A stretch of DNA of 64,000 nt from Fodinibius salsisoli. Its GTDB lineage: Bacteria; Bacteroidota; Rhodothermia; Balneolales; Balneolaceae. This document shows positions 34,087-43,094 of the stretch, in pieces. The first letter of the stretch is position 1. Every line of letters starts with the position of its first letter. The stretch is from NCBI RefSeq assembly GCF_026229185.1, contig NZ_JAGGJA010000016.1:36219-100218 (forward strand), read 5' to 3'. Position numbers and translations under genes: made by a program. The notes under the pieces are model-generated. The model was not told where the DNA came from and ran no database searches. It saw nothing but the letters and a program-made list of their open reading frames with translations.

Positions 34087-34566
34087 TTATTCCCAACTGG
34101 CTGCATTCAGTTCGGTTGTATTTTCAAGAGATCCGATCTTGTCTTCAGTATCAGGATCTTTTAACAGGTAAATAGGTGGACGCAGTGTATCATTCAGGCT
34201 GTATTCGAATCTGGAATGAGGCGGCCGCGGTGAGTAGATAAGCGAATCCACGTTAAACTGCTTGGTGGAATCCATCGGCTGGAACAGAGAGTCTGCCTGG
34301 ATCTTCATGAGTGAGTCGGTCTTTATAAAGCTTACTAAGGTATCAAGACCACCTTCGGAAGGGGGAAAGCTGTCGGTTTGACTTTCGTACTGAATAAGAG
34401 CATCCCGAATAGTTCCCATGTTATAACGGACGCGTTCCGTCATCTGCTCCCGATCTATTACTGCCTGATAGGGATCTACAATTGAGCGATATAGCCAGTA
34501 GCCCAATCCGATAATAATAATTCCTAATACTATACTTATTAATCGATTACGCTGGTCAACAGTCAT
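34087..34566 (-). CDS. Membrane-anchored hypothetical protein
   Basis: A 159-residue protein with an N-terminal membrane anchor (about 8-26, LISIVLGIIIIGLGYWLYRSI) and a periplasmic or cytoplasmic domain that begins with an EQMTERVRYNMGTIRDALIQYESQTDSFPPSEGGLDTLVSFI helix. The latter stretch recalls the alpha-spine and FP..GL..L segment of type II pseudopilins, but there is no prepilin cleavage site, so this is only a resemblance. It precedes the DUF3822-like gene by 6 bp. Confidence 0.75.
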   Translation of the reverse strand: MTVDQRNRLISIVLGIIIIGLGYWLYRSIVDPYQAVIDREQMTERVRYNMGTIRDALIQYESQTDSFPPSEGGLDTLVSFIKTDSLMKIQADSLFQPMDSTKQFNVDSLIYSPRPPHSRFEYSLNDTLRPPIYLLKDPDTEDKIGSLENTTELNAASWE

Positions 34567-34709
34567 GTGGCGATGGATATAAAATTATTGTGTTTAGCGA
34601 AATTATGACTTTGAAAATACATGCCGGCATATTGATATGCAACTGTAACTAAAAAAAGCTGTTCGCCTTAGCGGATCATCCGTGCATCCGATTTTATATA
34701 AGAAAAATA

Positions 34710-35369
34710 CTAACTGGTATAAAGGTGATAAATTTTTTCGACAAAATGGGATGATAATCCGCGTTGCTGGAATTTCTGTACCTCAGCAAGCCTCGACTCT
34801 TCTTGTAACAGACGAATAGTAAAATGGTTCCCAAATAGTGTTTGAACCTCACTTAACGGCACAGAAAAGGGCGGGCCGTTCATCTCTTCTTGTTCATATT
34901 CAAAAGTTTGAAGAAAAAGCTGGGTGTGCGAACCGCATAGCTGCAGCAGCTTGTGCGCATATTGAGGTCTTGTATCAGGGGGCAGCGCCACTAACGAGGC
35001 TTTATCATAAATGGCGTCAAGAGGGCCTGTGGCCTGTGTGGGTAAGGATAAAAAATTTCCCTGCCAGAGCGTTATCGAGGGAGACTCAAAAATGGGGTAG
35101 CCGTATCGTTCTGTGCGCGTAAACGATTCCGGGGAGTGGGCTATAAATTCTTTAATTGCTTTACCGGAAGCTTCAACACCGACCACCTTATGCCCCAGGT
35201 CGGCCAGCCACTGCAGGTCCGGGCTTTTGCCGCACAGTGGAACCAAGACGGTTGTGCCTTCTGCAAGAGCAAGCGCTGACCAGAAGGCAGTAAGTGGAGG
35301 AAAAACGTGATCCATATGCCATCCAATATTCCCTTTGCGCCATCGACTTTTCCAGTAACTAATTTCCAT
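34710..35369 (-). CDS. Thiopurine S-methyltransferase (TPMT) family protein
   Basis: A protein of about 219 residues; I prefer the ATG at 35369 (MEISYWKSRWRKGNIGWHMD) over an ATG 21 bases upstream, because family members start just before the W-x-x-R-W/G-W-H signature. It has VLVPLCGKSPDLQWLADLGHKVVGVEAS, the SAM site of TPMTs, YDKASLVALPPDTRPQYA, and QLFLQTFEYEQEEMNGPPFSVPLSEV. Bacterial members methylate selenium, tellurium or thiol compounds; the physiological substrate is uncertain. It is monocistronic. Confidence 0.9.
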   Translation of the reverse strand: MEISYWKSRWRKGNIGWHMDHVFPPLTAFWSALALAEGTTVLVPLCGKSPDLQWLADLGHKVVGVEASGKAIKEFIAHSPESFTRTERYGYPIFESPSITLWQGNFLSLPTQATGPLDAIYDKASLVALPPDTRPQYAHKLLQLCGSHTQLFLQTFEYEQEEMNGPPFSVPLSEVQTLFGNHFTIRLLQEESRLAEVQKFQQRGLSSHFVEKIYHLYTS

Positions 35370-35577
35370 GGGTACTACCTCTTTGTTCAATTTTACTGCT
35401 AAGATAATAGGAATAAAACCAAGAGTATATAAATAATGGTTCAGATACTTATTATCTTTATTTAGCTGTTAATGTGTTAAGTTTGGTTTGTTGGGAATAG
35501 TTCATCATTAGATATCAGATGTGGTCGTTGATTATTAGATCAGCTGAAACACGAACTCAAGGAGAACGGGTGTTGCT

Positions 35578-36069
35578 ATGGAAATTGATTTAGTGTGGAT
35601 TATGACAGCCAAAGTGATTTTTGGCATATTTCTAGGGAGTTTAATTGGCCTTGAGCGAGAGTTGGCTGACAAGCCAGCGGGCCTGCGTACCCACATGTTG
35701 GTGTCAGGTGCTTCAACGTTGTTGGTCATATTGGGGGATGTTATGATCAAGCACTATGGAAGCGGACCATTCGTAGAAGCCATCCAGGCCGACCCCATCC
35801 GTATTATGGAGGCCATCATTACGGGCATTAGTTTCTTAGGGGCCGGCACCATCATTTTCCGAAATCACGAAGAAAGTGTAGAGGGATTGACGACCGCGGC
35901 TTCTATTCTTTTTGCGGCGGCCATTGGTATTGCTGTGGCATTGGGGCAGTACCTGTTGGCCTCAATTCTAACGGTAATAGTAATCGCAATTTTGTTTGGC
36001 TTAGGTTATATTGAGCGGCTTATTAAAAAACTCCGCAGACGGATATACGGCAAGAATTCCAACAAATAA
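35578..36069 (+). CDS. MgtC/SapB family membrane protein
   Basis: A 163-residue inner-membrane protein with four or five helices and the MgtC signatures GIFLGSLIGLERELADKPAGLRTHMLVSGASTLLVILGD and the GISFLGAGTIIF...VEGLTTAASILFAAAIGIAVALGQY block. The C-terminal regulatory domain of Salmonella MgtC is missing, as in the short family members, and the protein ends in a basic tail. MgtC proteins modulate ATP synthase or Mg2+ homeostasis. The MATE gene follows after 12 bp. Confidence 0.9.
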   Translation: MEIDLVWIMTAKVIFGIFLGSLIGLERELADKPAGLRTHMLVSGASTLLVILGDVMIKHYGSGPFVEAIQADPIRIMEAIITGISFLGAGTIIFRNHEESVEGLTTAASILFAAAIGIAVALGQYLLASILTVIVIAILFGLGYIERLIKKLRRRIYGKNSNK

Positions 36070-36081
36070 ATACCCAATCGG

Positions 36082-37380
36082 TTGAACAGGCAGATCCTCA
36101 ACCTGGCTATCCCCAACATCATCAGCAATTTATCGGTTCCTCTTCTGGGGGCCGTCGATACCGCATTGGTCGGGCATCTGGAGGAAGCTTATTACCTGGG
36201 CGCCATTGCACTGGGGGGAATGATATTTAACTTCATCTTTTGGGGGTTTGGCTTCTTGCGCATGGGAACAACCGGTCTCACCGCGCAGGCCTTTGGCAAG
36301 GAGGATAAAACCGAAAGCGTGATGATTCTCGCCCGCGCCCTGACGGTAGCGGGGGTGTTCAGCCTGTTAATCGTACTGCTGCAGGCCTGGATTGCCGACC
36401 TTAGTTTTTGGGTGGTGGAAGCTTCTCCGGAAGTAGAACGGTATACCCGCATCTATTTTGATATCCGTATCTACACCGCTCCGGCAACGCTCTGCCTGTA
36501 TGCCATCAATGGCTGGTTCCTGGGGATGCAGAATGCACGCTACCCGATGATCGTAACGGTCGTCTTAAACGCCATCAATATTGCCCTGGATGTCTATTTT
36601 GTACACAGCCTCGGCATGACGGTGGATGGTGTTGCGTGGGGCACGCTGATCGCTCGTTATGCCGGCGTTACACTGGCTGTCGTCCTGCTGCTGACCCGCT
36701 ACAAGGACTGGCTCAAGAGCTATGTCCATAACCTTTTGATGGAGGTTAAAGCCCTCAAAAAGTTCTTTTCGGTCAACCGTGATATCTTTATTCGTACGCT
36801 CTGCCTCATTTTCTCTTTTTCTTTCTTTACAGCTAAATCGGCTTCTTTTGGGGATGTCATTCTGGCTGCGAACTCAATCCTGCTTCAGCTTTGGATGATC
36901 GTCTCCTACGGCATTGATGGCTTTGCCTATGCGGCAGAAAGCCTGATCGGGCGGTATAAAGGATCCCGGCAGCAACAGAAGGTGGTGCAGGCGGTTAAAT
37001 ATTGCTTTATCTGGGGGATAGGCATCGGCGTATCGGCTTCTATCGTTTATGCAGTCTTCGATGTGCAGATTCTGCGGCTTTTTACGGATCAGCAGCCCGT
37101 CATCGATGCTGCAATGGTGGTCTTCCTGTGGACCATTGCAGGTCCGACGGTAAGCAGTTTTTCCTATATCTGGGATGGCGTATTCATCGGTGCTACGGTT
37201 ACGGAGCCTATGCGAAACTCCATGATTATTGCAACGCTTGGATTTTTCTTGCCGGCTTACTTTATCGGTGTGCCCTATATTGGCAATCATGCCCTCTGGC
37301 TGGCCATGGTGTTGTTTATGCTGGGCCGGGGACTCACACTTTCCCTTTACGCCCCCAAACATATTTTGCAACGCCGCTGA
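36082..37380 (+). CDS. MATE family efflux transporter (DinF-like)
   Basis: A 432-residue protein with about 12 membrane helices. It starts at a TTG with MNRQILNLAIPNIISNLSVPLLGAVDTALVGHLEEAYYLGAIALGG and has FGFLRMGTTGLTAQAFG, MNALNI-like NAINIALDVYFVHSLGMTVDGVAWGTLIARY, and a second half beginning near residue 230 (RDIFIRTLCLIFSFSFFTAKSASFGD). This matches the DinF subfamily of Na+ or H+ driven multidrug exporters. It is probably co-transcribed with the MgtC gene. Substrate unknown. Confidence 0.92.
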   Translation: MNRQILNLAIPNIISNLSVPLLGAVDTALVGHLEEAYYLGAIALGGMIFNFIFWGFGFLRMGTTGLTAQAFGKEDKTESVMILARALTVAGVFSLLIVLLQAWIADLSFWVVEASPEVERYTRIYFDIRIYTAPATLCLYAINGWFLGMQNARYPMIVTVVLNAINIALDVYFVHSLGMTVDGVAWGTLIARYAGVTLAVVLLLTRYKDWLKSYVHNLLMEVKALKKFFSVNRDIFIRTLCLIFSFSFFTAKSASFGDVILAANSILLQLWMIVSYGIDGFAYAAESLIGRYKGSRQQQKVVQAVKYCFIWGIGIGVSASIVYAVFDVQILRLFTDQQPVIDAAMVVFLWTIAGPTVSSFSYIWDGVFIGATVTEPMRNSMIIATLGFFLPAYFIGVPYIGNHALWLAMVLFMLGRGLTLSLYAPKHILQRR

Positions 37381-37640
37381 TCTGGAGACTTTCTTCCTTC
37401 CACTCATCGGATGAGTGATCGAGCTAAATTTTAGGATACATATTTTAGGGCGGACTTAAGTGGATTTCCTCTTTTTCATTGTTCAAACTCTATTTTTTAA
37501 AAGAGTCTTTCTCCCTGCGGAGTAGGGAGAAAGCAAAAGAGGGTCAACGCTACTTTATGACCCATCCTCCGAAGTCTCAGAGCAGGCTTAAATCCTTCCT
37601 TGTCAACAGGGAAGGACTTGGAAAGTTTATTTGATACCTG
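37381..37640. repeat. Palindrome plus two TGACCC-type elements joined end to end
   Basis: After the MATE stop there is ACTCATCGGATGAGT (37402-37416, extended to CACTCAT..GAGTG). One TGACCC element runs leftward from TGACCC at 37546 (plus strand GGGTCA), with TTTCTCCCTGCGGAGTAGGGAGAAA at 37509-37533. A second begins at TGACCC 37558 and shows CCTCCGAAGTCTCAGAG and CCTTCCTTGTCAACAGGGAAGG. The facing ends are 11 bp apart. No gene in 37381-37891. Confidence 0.6.
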
Positions 37641-37819
37641 TTTTTGATGAACCAAGATCCCTCAAAGTAGCTCCTCTTCCGGTTTTTTAGGGAAAACAAA
37701 GCCATTTATTGTTTTCAATTTCTTATCTCGAACTCAGGTTAATTAAATCGCTGTCATGAAGATGAAGATATCCAGCTTTTTTGTGTTGTAAATTAGATTG
37801 GATAAGGGAGGTTAATGTC

Positions 37820-37883
37820 ACTCATCGGATGAGTGATTAAGCCAAGTTCAATGTTAGAGGTCTGATATACTCATCCGATGAGT
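37820..37883. repeat. Two more ACTCATC-type palindromes
   Basis: ACTCATCGGATGAGT at 37820-37834 and its complement ACTCATCCGATGAGT at 37869-37883, ending 8 bp before the SulP stop codon. Together they could act as a termination or RNA-stability region for the SLC13-SulP operon. Confidence 0.7.
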
Positions 37884-37891
37884 ATTAGGTT

Positions 37892-39637
37892 CTATTCCTC
37901 ATGGTTATTGACCTCCTGCTCATAGACATCCAGCCGCGAGGTGTTATCTTCATCATCCATGATCTCTAAAATATGTTTTACGGCCTCGTGGGGCTCACGG
38001 AAAAAGTGGTTTTTGCCCAGGTAGTTGCGGAGCCCTGATTTATCAATGACATCACGGATGGGACCTTTGAGGCCGGTTATATAGAGTTCGATATCCCAAT
38101 TTTTAAGGGTCGCAGTCATGGATTTGATCTGGTCGATTGCCGTTGTGTCCAGGGAGTTAATCGTACTGCCGTCAATAATAACGTGGCGGGTGTTATTATT
38201 ACGTTCTCGTGTTTTCTCAATGATGAAATCCCGGAAGAAGTCGGCATTAATAAAGGAGAAAGAAGCATCTACCCGGAGGATGAGCACCCCCTTAATGGCC
38301 CGGGCTTCATTATTCCGATTGATGTTTTGGAACAGGCGGGTTCCGGGGATAAGACCCAGCTCTGCAACATTGGGACGGCTATATTTATAGAGAATATTAA
38401 CCATGGAGGCAACGACGCCCAATAAAATGCCTTCCTGGATGCCAATAAAAAGCGTGCAGACGGCGGTAAAGATGGCAATAAAGCCTTCGCTTTTCTTGGT
38501 AGAGAACAGAAATTTGAATTCTCCGATATCAATAAGATTTAAGGCCGATACAATAATGATAGCGGCCAGAATGGGCATCGGCAGATAGTAGAAAACCGGG
38601 GTAAGAAGCAGGAGTGTGGCAATAATGACGGCTGAGGTGATAATATTCGCCAAGGGTGTTTGCACGTTGGCTTGCTCGGAGGCGGCTGATCTTGAAAAAC
38701 TGCCTGAAATAGGGATAGACTGAAAAAGGCTTCCCAGAAAATTGGAGGCCCCGATGGCAACCAGCTCATGGTTGGTATCAATAACGTAGTTATTCCGCTT
38801 GGCAAAGGTGCGTCCCAGGGAGGCCACAACCATAAATTGCACAAGGGCCAGTGTCAGTGCCGTGGGTAAGAGCTCGCGCATATTGCTAAAGTTGATTTCT
38901 GGCAATGAAATTGGAGGCAGGCCCATGGGTATTTCTCCAACCAGTTGAATATTGAGCGCCTTGGCATCGAAAAACCAGGCTGCCAATATACTTGCTACTA
39001 ATATGATGACGGAAGAGGGAATGTTGGATTTGGTGTATTTGAAAATAGTAAGGACGATGATCGCAAGTCCACCCCAGAGCAGTGTATCCGGCTGTACCTG
39101 GTCAAGCTTATAGAAAACCTCTTCAATGATGGTAAAGATGTATTGCGTATTTGAGAGTTCGATTCCCAGCAGGTTGTTTAGCTGGGTGAAAGCAATAATC
39201 AAGGGTGCAGCGAGGGTAAAGCCGGCAATGACGGGACGCGAGAAGAAGTTGAATACGGCCCCCAGCTGCATAGATCCCATAATGAGCTGCAGTCCCCCGG
39301 CCATCATGGTGAGTAAAATAGTGAGCGTAATATATTCGGAAGTGTTGGGCTCAGCCAGCAGGCTGATCCCTGCCGCAATAATCAGCATATCCACCGCAAC
39401 AGGTCCTACCGACAGGTTTTTGGACGTCCCCAGCAAGGGATAGACGAGCAGGGGGATTACACCGGCATAGAGACCATAAATAGGGGGTACACCGGCAATG
39501 ACGGCGTAGGCCATTCCCTGGGGGATGAACATAATCCCGGTAGTAAGTCCGGCAGATAGATCGCCACGGAACTTGGAAAGGCTGTAATAGGGTAGCCAGT
39601 CAACGATTTTAAACGTTTTTTTAAGCCATTCTTTCAT
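37892..39637 (-). CDS. SulP family anion transporter with STAS domain
   Basis: A 581-residue inner-membrane transporter. The membrane domain has the SulP signature DLSAGLTTGIMFIPQGMAYAVIAGVPPIYGLYAGVIPLLVYPLLGTSKNLSVGPVA and later NFLGSLFQSIPISGSFSRSAASEQANVQTPLANI. From about residue 440 a STAS domain follows (GVLILRVDASFSFINADFF, HVIIDGSTINSLDTTAIDQI). Homologues carry sulfate, bicarbonate or other anions. Its start overlaps the 3' end of the SLC13 gene by 4 bp, so translation is coupled; a shared sulfate role is likely. Confidence 0.92.
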   Translation of the reverse strand: MKEWLKKTFKIVDWLPYYSLSKFRGDLSAGLTTGIMFIPQGMAYAVIAGVPPIYGLYAGVIPLLVYPLLGTSKNLSVGPVAVDMLIIAAGISLLAEPNTSEYITLTILLTMMAGGLQLIMGSMQLGAVFNFFSRPVIAGFTLAAPLIIAFTQLNNLLGIELSNTQYIFTIIEEVFYKLDQVQPDTLLWGGLAIIVLTIFKYTKSNIPSSVIILVASILAAWFFDAKALNIQLVGEIPMGLPPISLPEINFSNMRELLPTALTLALVQFMVVASLGRTFAKRNNYVIDTNHELVAIGASNFLGSLFQSIPISGSFSRSAASEQANVQTPLANIITSAVIIATLLLLTPVFYYLPMPILAAIIIVSALNLIDIGEFKFLFSTKKSEGFIAIFTAVCTLFIGIQEGILLGVVASMVNILYKYSRPNVAELGLIPGTRLFQNINRNNEARAIKGVLILRVDASFSFINADFFRDFIIEKTRERNNNTRHVIIDGSTINSLDTTAIDQIKSMTATLKNWDIELYITGLKGPIRDVIDKSGLRNYLGKNHFFREPHEAVKHILEIMDDEDNTSRLDVYEQEVNNHEE

Positions 39638-41418
39638 GCATCAAAAGGCCAAATAATGGGTATAAAGATAGTTGCAAGGATCCAGAACAAAATATTTAAT
39701 GGTAATCCGATTTTGGTGAAATCCGTGAACTTATATTCCCCGGCACCGTAAATTAAGGTATTCGTCTGATAACCAAAAGGAGTTATAAAACTTAATGAGG
39801 CTGCAAAAGTGACGGCAAATAAAAAGGGGTGCGCATTTACATTAAGTGTATGGGCCGTTTTAATGGCTATAGGCGCCAGTAGCGCGGCCGAAGCATTATT
39901 CGACATAATAGCTGTAATGGCCATCGTTAAAAGAAAGAAACCTGAGAGCACTGCTTGTGGACCTAAATCAGAGAGCAAAAAAATCATCTGGTCAGCGAGG
40001 AGTGCCGCCGCGCCTGATTTATTCATAGCTGTGCCCAATGGAATGACCCCGGCCAATAGCATGATGACTTTCCAGTTTACAGCTTGATAGGCCTCTTCGG
40101 TATCAAGGCAACCGGTTAGCATCATCAGGATGGTACCACATATAGCACTGACGACGATCGGTAAAACATTGAGTGCAGCGGTGGCTACTACGCCAAACAT
40201 AATAGCCAGGGCAATATAGGTTTTTTCCGGTCGATATCTCCTTTCTCCAATCTTGGAAGCTACGACAAATGAGGGTGTACTGTCGATTTCTTGCACCCGG
40301 TCCTTGCTCATGCTGAGCAGCAGGGAGTTCCCTCCTTTGAGTTTGAGGTTGCCCAATTTCTCCTGCTGCAGCTCACCATGCTGGCGTACTGCAAGGGGGA
40401 CGGCTCCAAAACGATCAAAGAAGTCAATCGACTCCAGTGACTGGCCCGACAGGGCAGAGTCTGGTGCAACGGCAGCCTCCACCAAGGCATCCCGGCCTTG
40501 CTTTAAATCGGTATCGGTCCATTCGTGGGCCGGCTGCAGTGCAAGGTTGTCGGTTTTTAAGAGTTTATCAATTTCATCGGCGCTGCCACGGATGCGTAAA
40601 ACATCGCCTGCCACAATTTTGATTTCGGATCGTTGAGCTGAGGCATCTGATTCTTTTTTGAAAATTCGCAACACATCCAAATCCAGGCGTTGGGTCAATT
40701 CTTCCGGATGGAAAATATGTCCCACCAGCTCCGATCCCTCTTTCACAACCACATCCGTCAGGTATTCTTGCATCTTATACCCCTTGGTAAGCTGTTTATG
40801 TTCCCTGCGGTCGGGTATGGCCCGGATGCCATAGGCAAACATATAGATAAATCCCGCAGCAAGAAGGATAAGCCCAACAGGGGTAAACTCAAACATCGAA
40901 AAAGCACCTACACCTTGCTCTTCAGCGATAGAACTGACCAGAATGTTGGTAGAAGTCCCTATCAGGGTACAGGTTCCCCCGAAGATACCGGCAAATGACA
41001 GTGGCATCAATAGTTTGGAGGGACTCACATCCACATGGTTGGCTATGTGAATGACGATGGGAATAAAGATGATGACCACAGCCGTATTATTAATAAATGC
41101 GGAACAGACACTCACAAAGATCAGCATCTGGAAGAGGCCACTCCAGTAGTGTTCGTTCATCTTGTCAATGAATAGCTCGCCGATGGTATTTAGGAGACCC
41201 GTTCGCCGTAATCCTTCACTTAGGATAAACATGGCCGCAACCGTTAGCGTAGCGGGATTGCTGAAACCGGCTAACCCTTCGCTGGGACTCAGGATGCCTG
41301 TTATAAGCAGCGAGACCATAATAATGAGTGCGGCAATATCAAAGGAGACGTATTCTGTTGAAAACAGAACAAGGGCAACTATTAAAAGGAGGAACACAAA
41401 AATAATTTCAAAAGACAT
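39634..41418 (-). CDS. SLC13/DASS family permease with RCK-C domains
   Basis: A 594-residue transporter. N-terminal helices carry [34 protein letters not shown] and [20 protein letters not shown] (SNT signature region); the C-terminal half has [18 protein letters not shown] and [18 protein letters not shown]. Between the halves are two TrkA-C/RCK-C type domains (about 210-380). This layout is typical of bacterial sulfate or dicarboxylate permeases of the SLC13 group. It is the first gene of a pair with SulP, whose start overlaps it. Confidence 0.9.
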   Translation of the reverse strand: [594 protein letters not shown]

Positions 41419-41644
41419 GTCAGTAAAAAATTAGAATAATTGAATTACCGTTTATCTTTGAAGGACCTTAAAATGGGTTTTGAAATATATCTGTTCATTC
41501 ATATTAAGCACGGTATGGATAAAATAAGTTTCCATAATGGAAGTGTCTCCATTTTTTAGCTGGAAATTAAGAAGGTGCCCATAATTTTTCTTATCTTTAT
41601 CCTGATATTTCAAAATCACTATAACTGATTAAGATTTTAAGTGG

Positions 41645-41995
41645 ATGAAGTACGAGCATAAGTTTTTCTATCTTTGTAAAACGCCTCTTAGCGCCGAAGG
41701 TCCGGAAGATGTAGAGGTAATAACCAGGGTCGAGAAAAGTGAAGAGTTTCCAGCCGTTTTTAAGCAGTATGAAGAACTGCGTTCTCATGCTTTTAACGAT
41801 GATGATTTGTACAGTATCATCCGAGCCGATGATATTTACGACCTGATTCGGACCGGCACCGAAAAACAAGCCAAGGAAGAGGGCTTTGAAAAAGCGCAAC
41901 AAGAAATCATTACCAATCTTCAGCATCGGGTTATGCAAGATGGGGATGCCAACGCACAGGCCATCCTGAAAGAAGTGCATGATATCGACGCTTAA
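41645..41995 (+). CDS. Hypothetical protein (116 residues)
   Basis: A soluble, acidic, helical protein that I do not recognise. It starts MKYEHKFFYLCKTPLSAEGP, has YSIIRADDIYDLIRTGTEKQAKEEGFEKAQQEII and ends KEVHDIDA. A reverse frame covers the same bases but has no family features and a Cys/Phe-rich composition; codon positions favour the plus frame. A TATCTTTA -7 box candidate is at 41592-41599, without a clear -33 TTG. The pseudouridine synthase gene follows after 154 bp. Confidence 0.6.
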   Translation: MKYEHKFFYLCKTPLSAEGPEDVEVITRVEKSEEFPAVFKQYEELRSHAFNDDDLYSIIRADDIYDLIRTGTEKQAKEEGFEKAQQEIITNLQHRVMQDGDANAQAILKEVHDIDA

Positions 41996-42149
41996 GTAAT
42001 GTATAGTTAGTAAGTCGATTTTGTGCCGGCTCAGGGTTATATGCTTTCAAAAAAATGGGTGTAAATCCACGGCTAAATTATTTTGCTAATTAATTGCGGA
42101 TTACACTTAAACGTAAGTTTTAGACCTTAGTTATACGGGTAGGAAATCT

Positions 42150-42860
42150 ATGGCAGCCAGAAAACGTCCTTTCTACATCGTAGATCAAGACAAAGATGTT
42201 TTTATTGTCGATAAGCCGGCCGGATTGTTAGCGGTGCCAATCCCCAACAGCAACGTGAAAAATCTGTTTGATTTAGTAGCCGACCATCTGGGTAAGCATG
42301 GCGTGCGGGTAGGGACGGTCCATCGTATTGACCGCTACACCAGCGGACTCATGGTGTTTGCCAAGAATAAGCGAGCTTACGATGACCTCTACGAGAAGTT
42401 CCGTGAGCACACCCCCAAACGAACCTACCTTGCTATTGTTCGGGGGGTCTTAGAGAAGGATGAAGGTACGCTCGAGCACCATCTGAAACTCATTAAAAAG
42501 GGATTTCGGAATATTGTAGTCGATCCTAATGAGAAGGGGGCTACTCCGGCACGGCTATCCTATAAAGTCAGGGAGCGTTTCCTCAACAATACACTGGTTG
42601 AAATACAACTGGATACGGGACTTAAGAACCAGATTCGTGTGCAGTTCGAGCATATTGGTCATCAGTTGGTGGGAGACCAGCATTATGCCCCTGAGGAGAA
42701 GGAAGAGCCGCTGATCAACCGACAGGCGCTCCATGCATATCAACTGGAGTTTGAACATCCCCGGAAGAACCGGATGGTACAATATGAAGCGAAAATTCCG
42801 GCCGATATGATGCGGCTTATTGACCATTATCGCTGGAAAAAAGAAAGTCGCCCGAAATAA
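42150..42860 (+). CDS. RluA-family RNA pseudouridine synthase
   Basis: A 236-residue protein with the RluA catalytic aspartate in VGTVHRIDRYTSGLMVFAKNKRAYDDL, the substrate-stabilising RTYLAIVRG and the C-terminal LDTGLKNQIRVQFEHIGHQLVGDQHY, ending with the ALHAYQLEFEHP motif. No S4 domain is present, so it is of the RluA/RluC-short type acting on tRNA or 23S rRNA; the exact uridine cannot be predicted. Start and length are family-like. Confidence 0.92.
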   Translation: MAARKRPFYIVDQDKDVFIVDKPAGLLAVPIPNSNVKNLFDLVADHLGKHGVRVGTVHRIDRYTSGLMVFAKNKRAYDDLYEKFREHTPKRTYLAIVRGVLEKDEGTLEHHLKLIKKGFRNIVVDPNEKGATPARLSYKVRERFLNNTLVEIQLDTGLKNQIRVQFEHIGHQLVGDQHYAPEEKEEPLINRQALHAYQLEFEHPRKNRMVQYEAKIPADMMRLIDHYRWKKESRPK

Positions 42861-43094
42861 TAAGGGCAGTTATTTTCTATCCTATCTATAAAGAGCATCT
42901 ATTGGTGTAAGGGAATGATTCTGATGATATTGATGTAGTAATGATATCAAGGAAATGGACATAGAAGCTTTATGATTTTACACGACATCAAAGAGTTCTT
43001 TTGTGAATTATTCACAGAATTATTTAAAAATCGGGAACAACCCGCAAACTGCGGTTGTAACAAATAATAAATAAGATAGGAGAAGGCCACATCA

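Noticed and set aside
41597..41980. 127-codon reading frame opposite the 116-residue hypothetical gene
   Set aside because: Composition is rich in Phe, Leu and Cys without motifs, and it is a shadow of the plus-strand frame.
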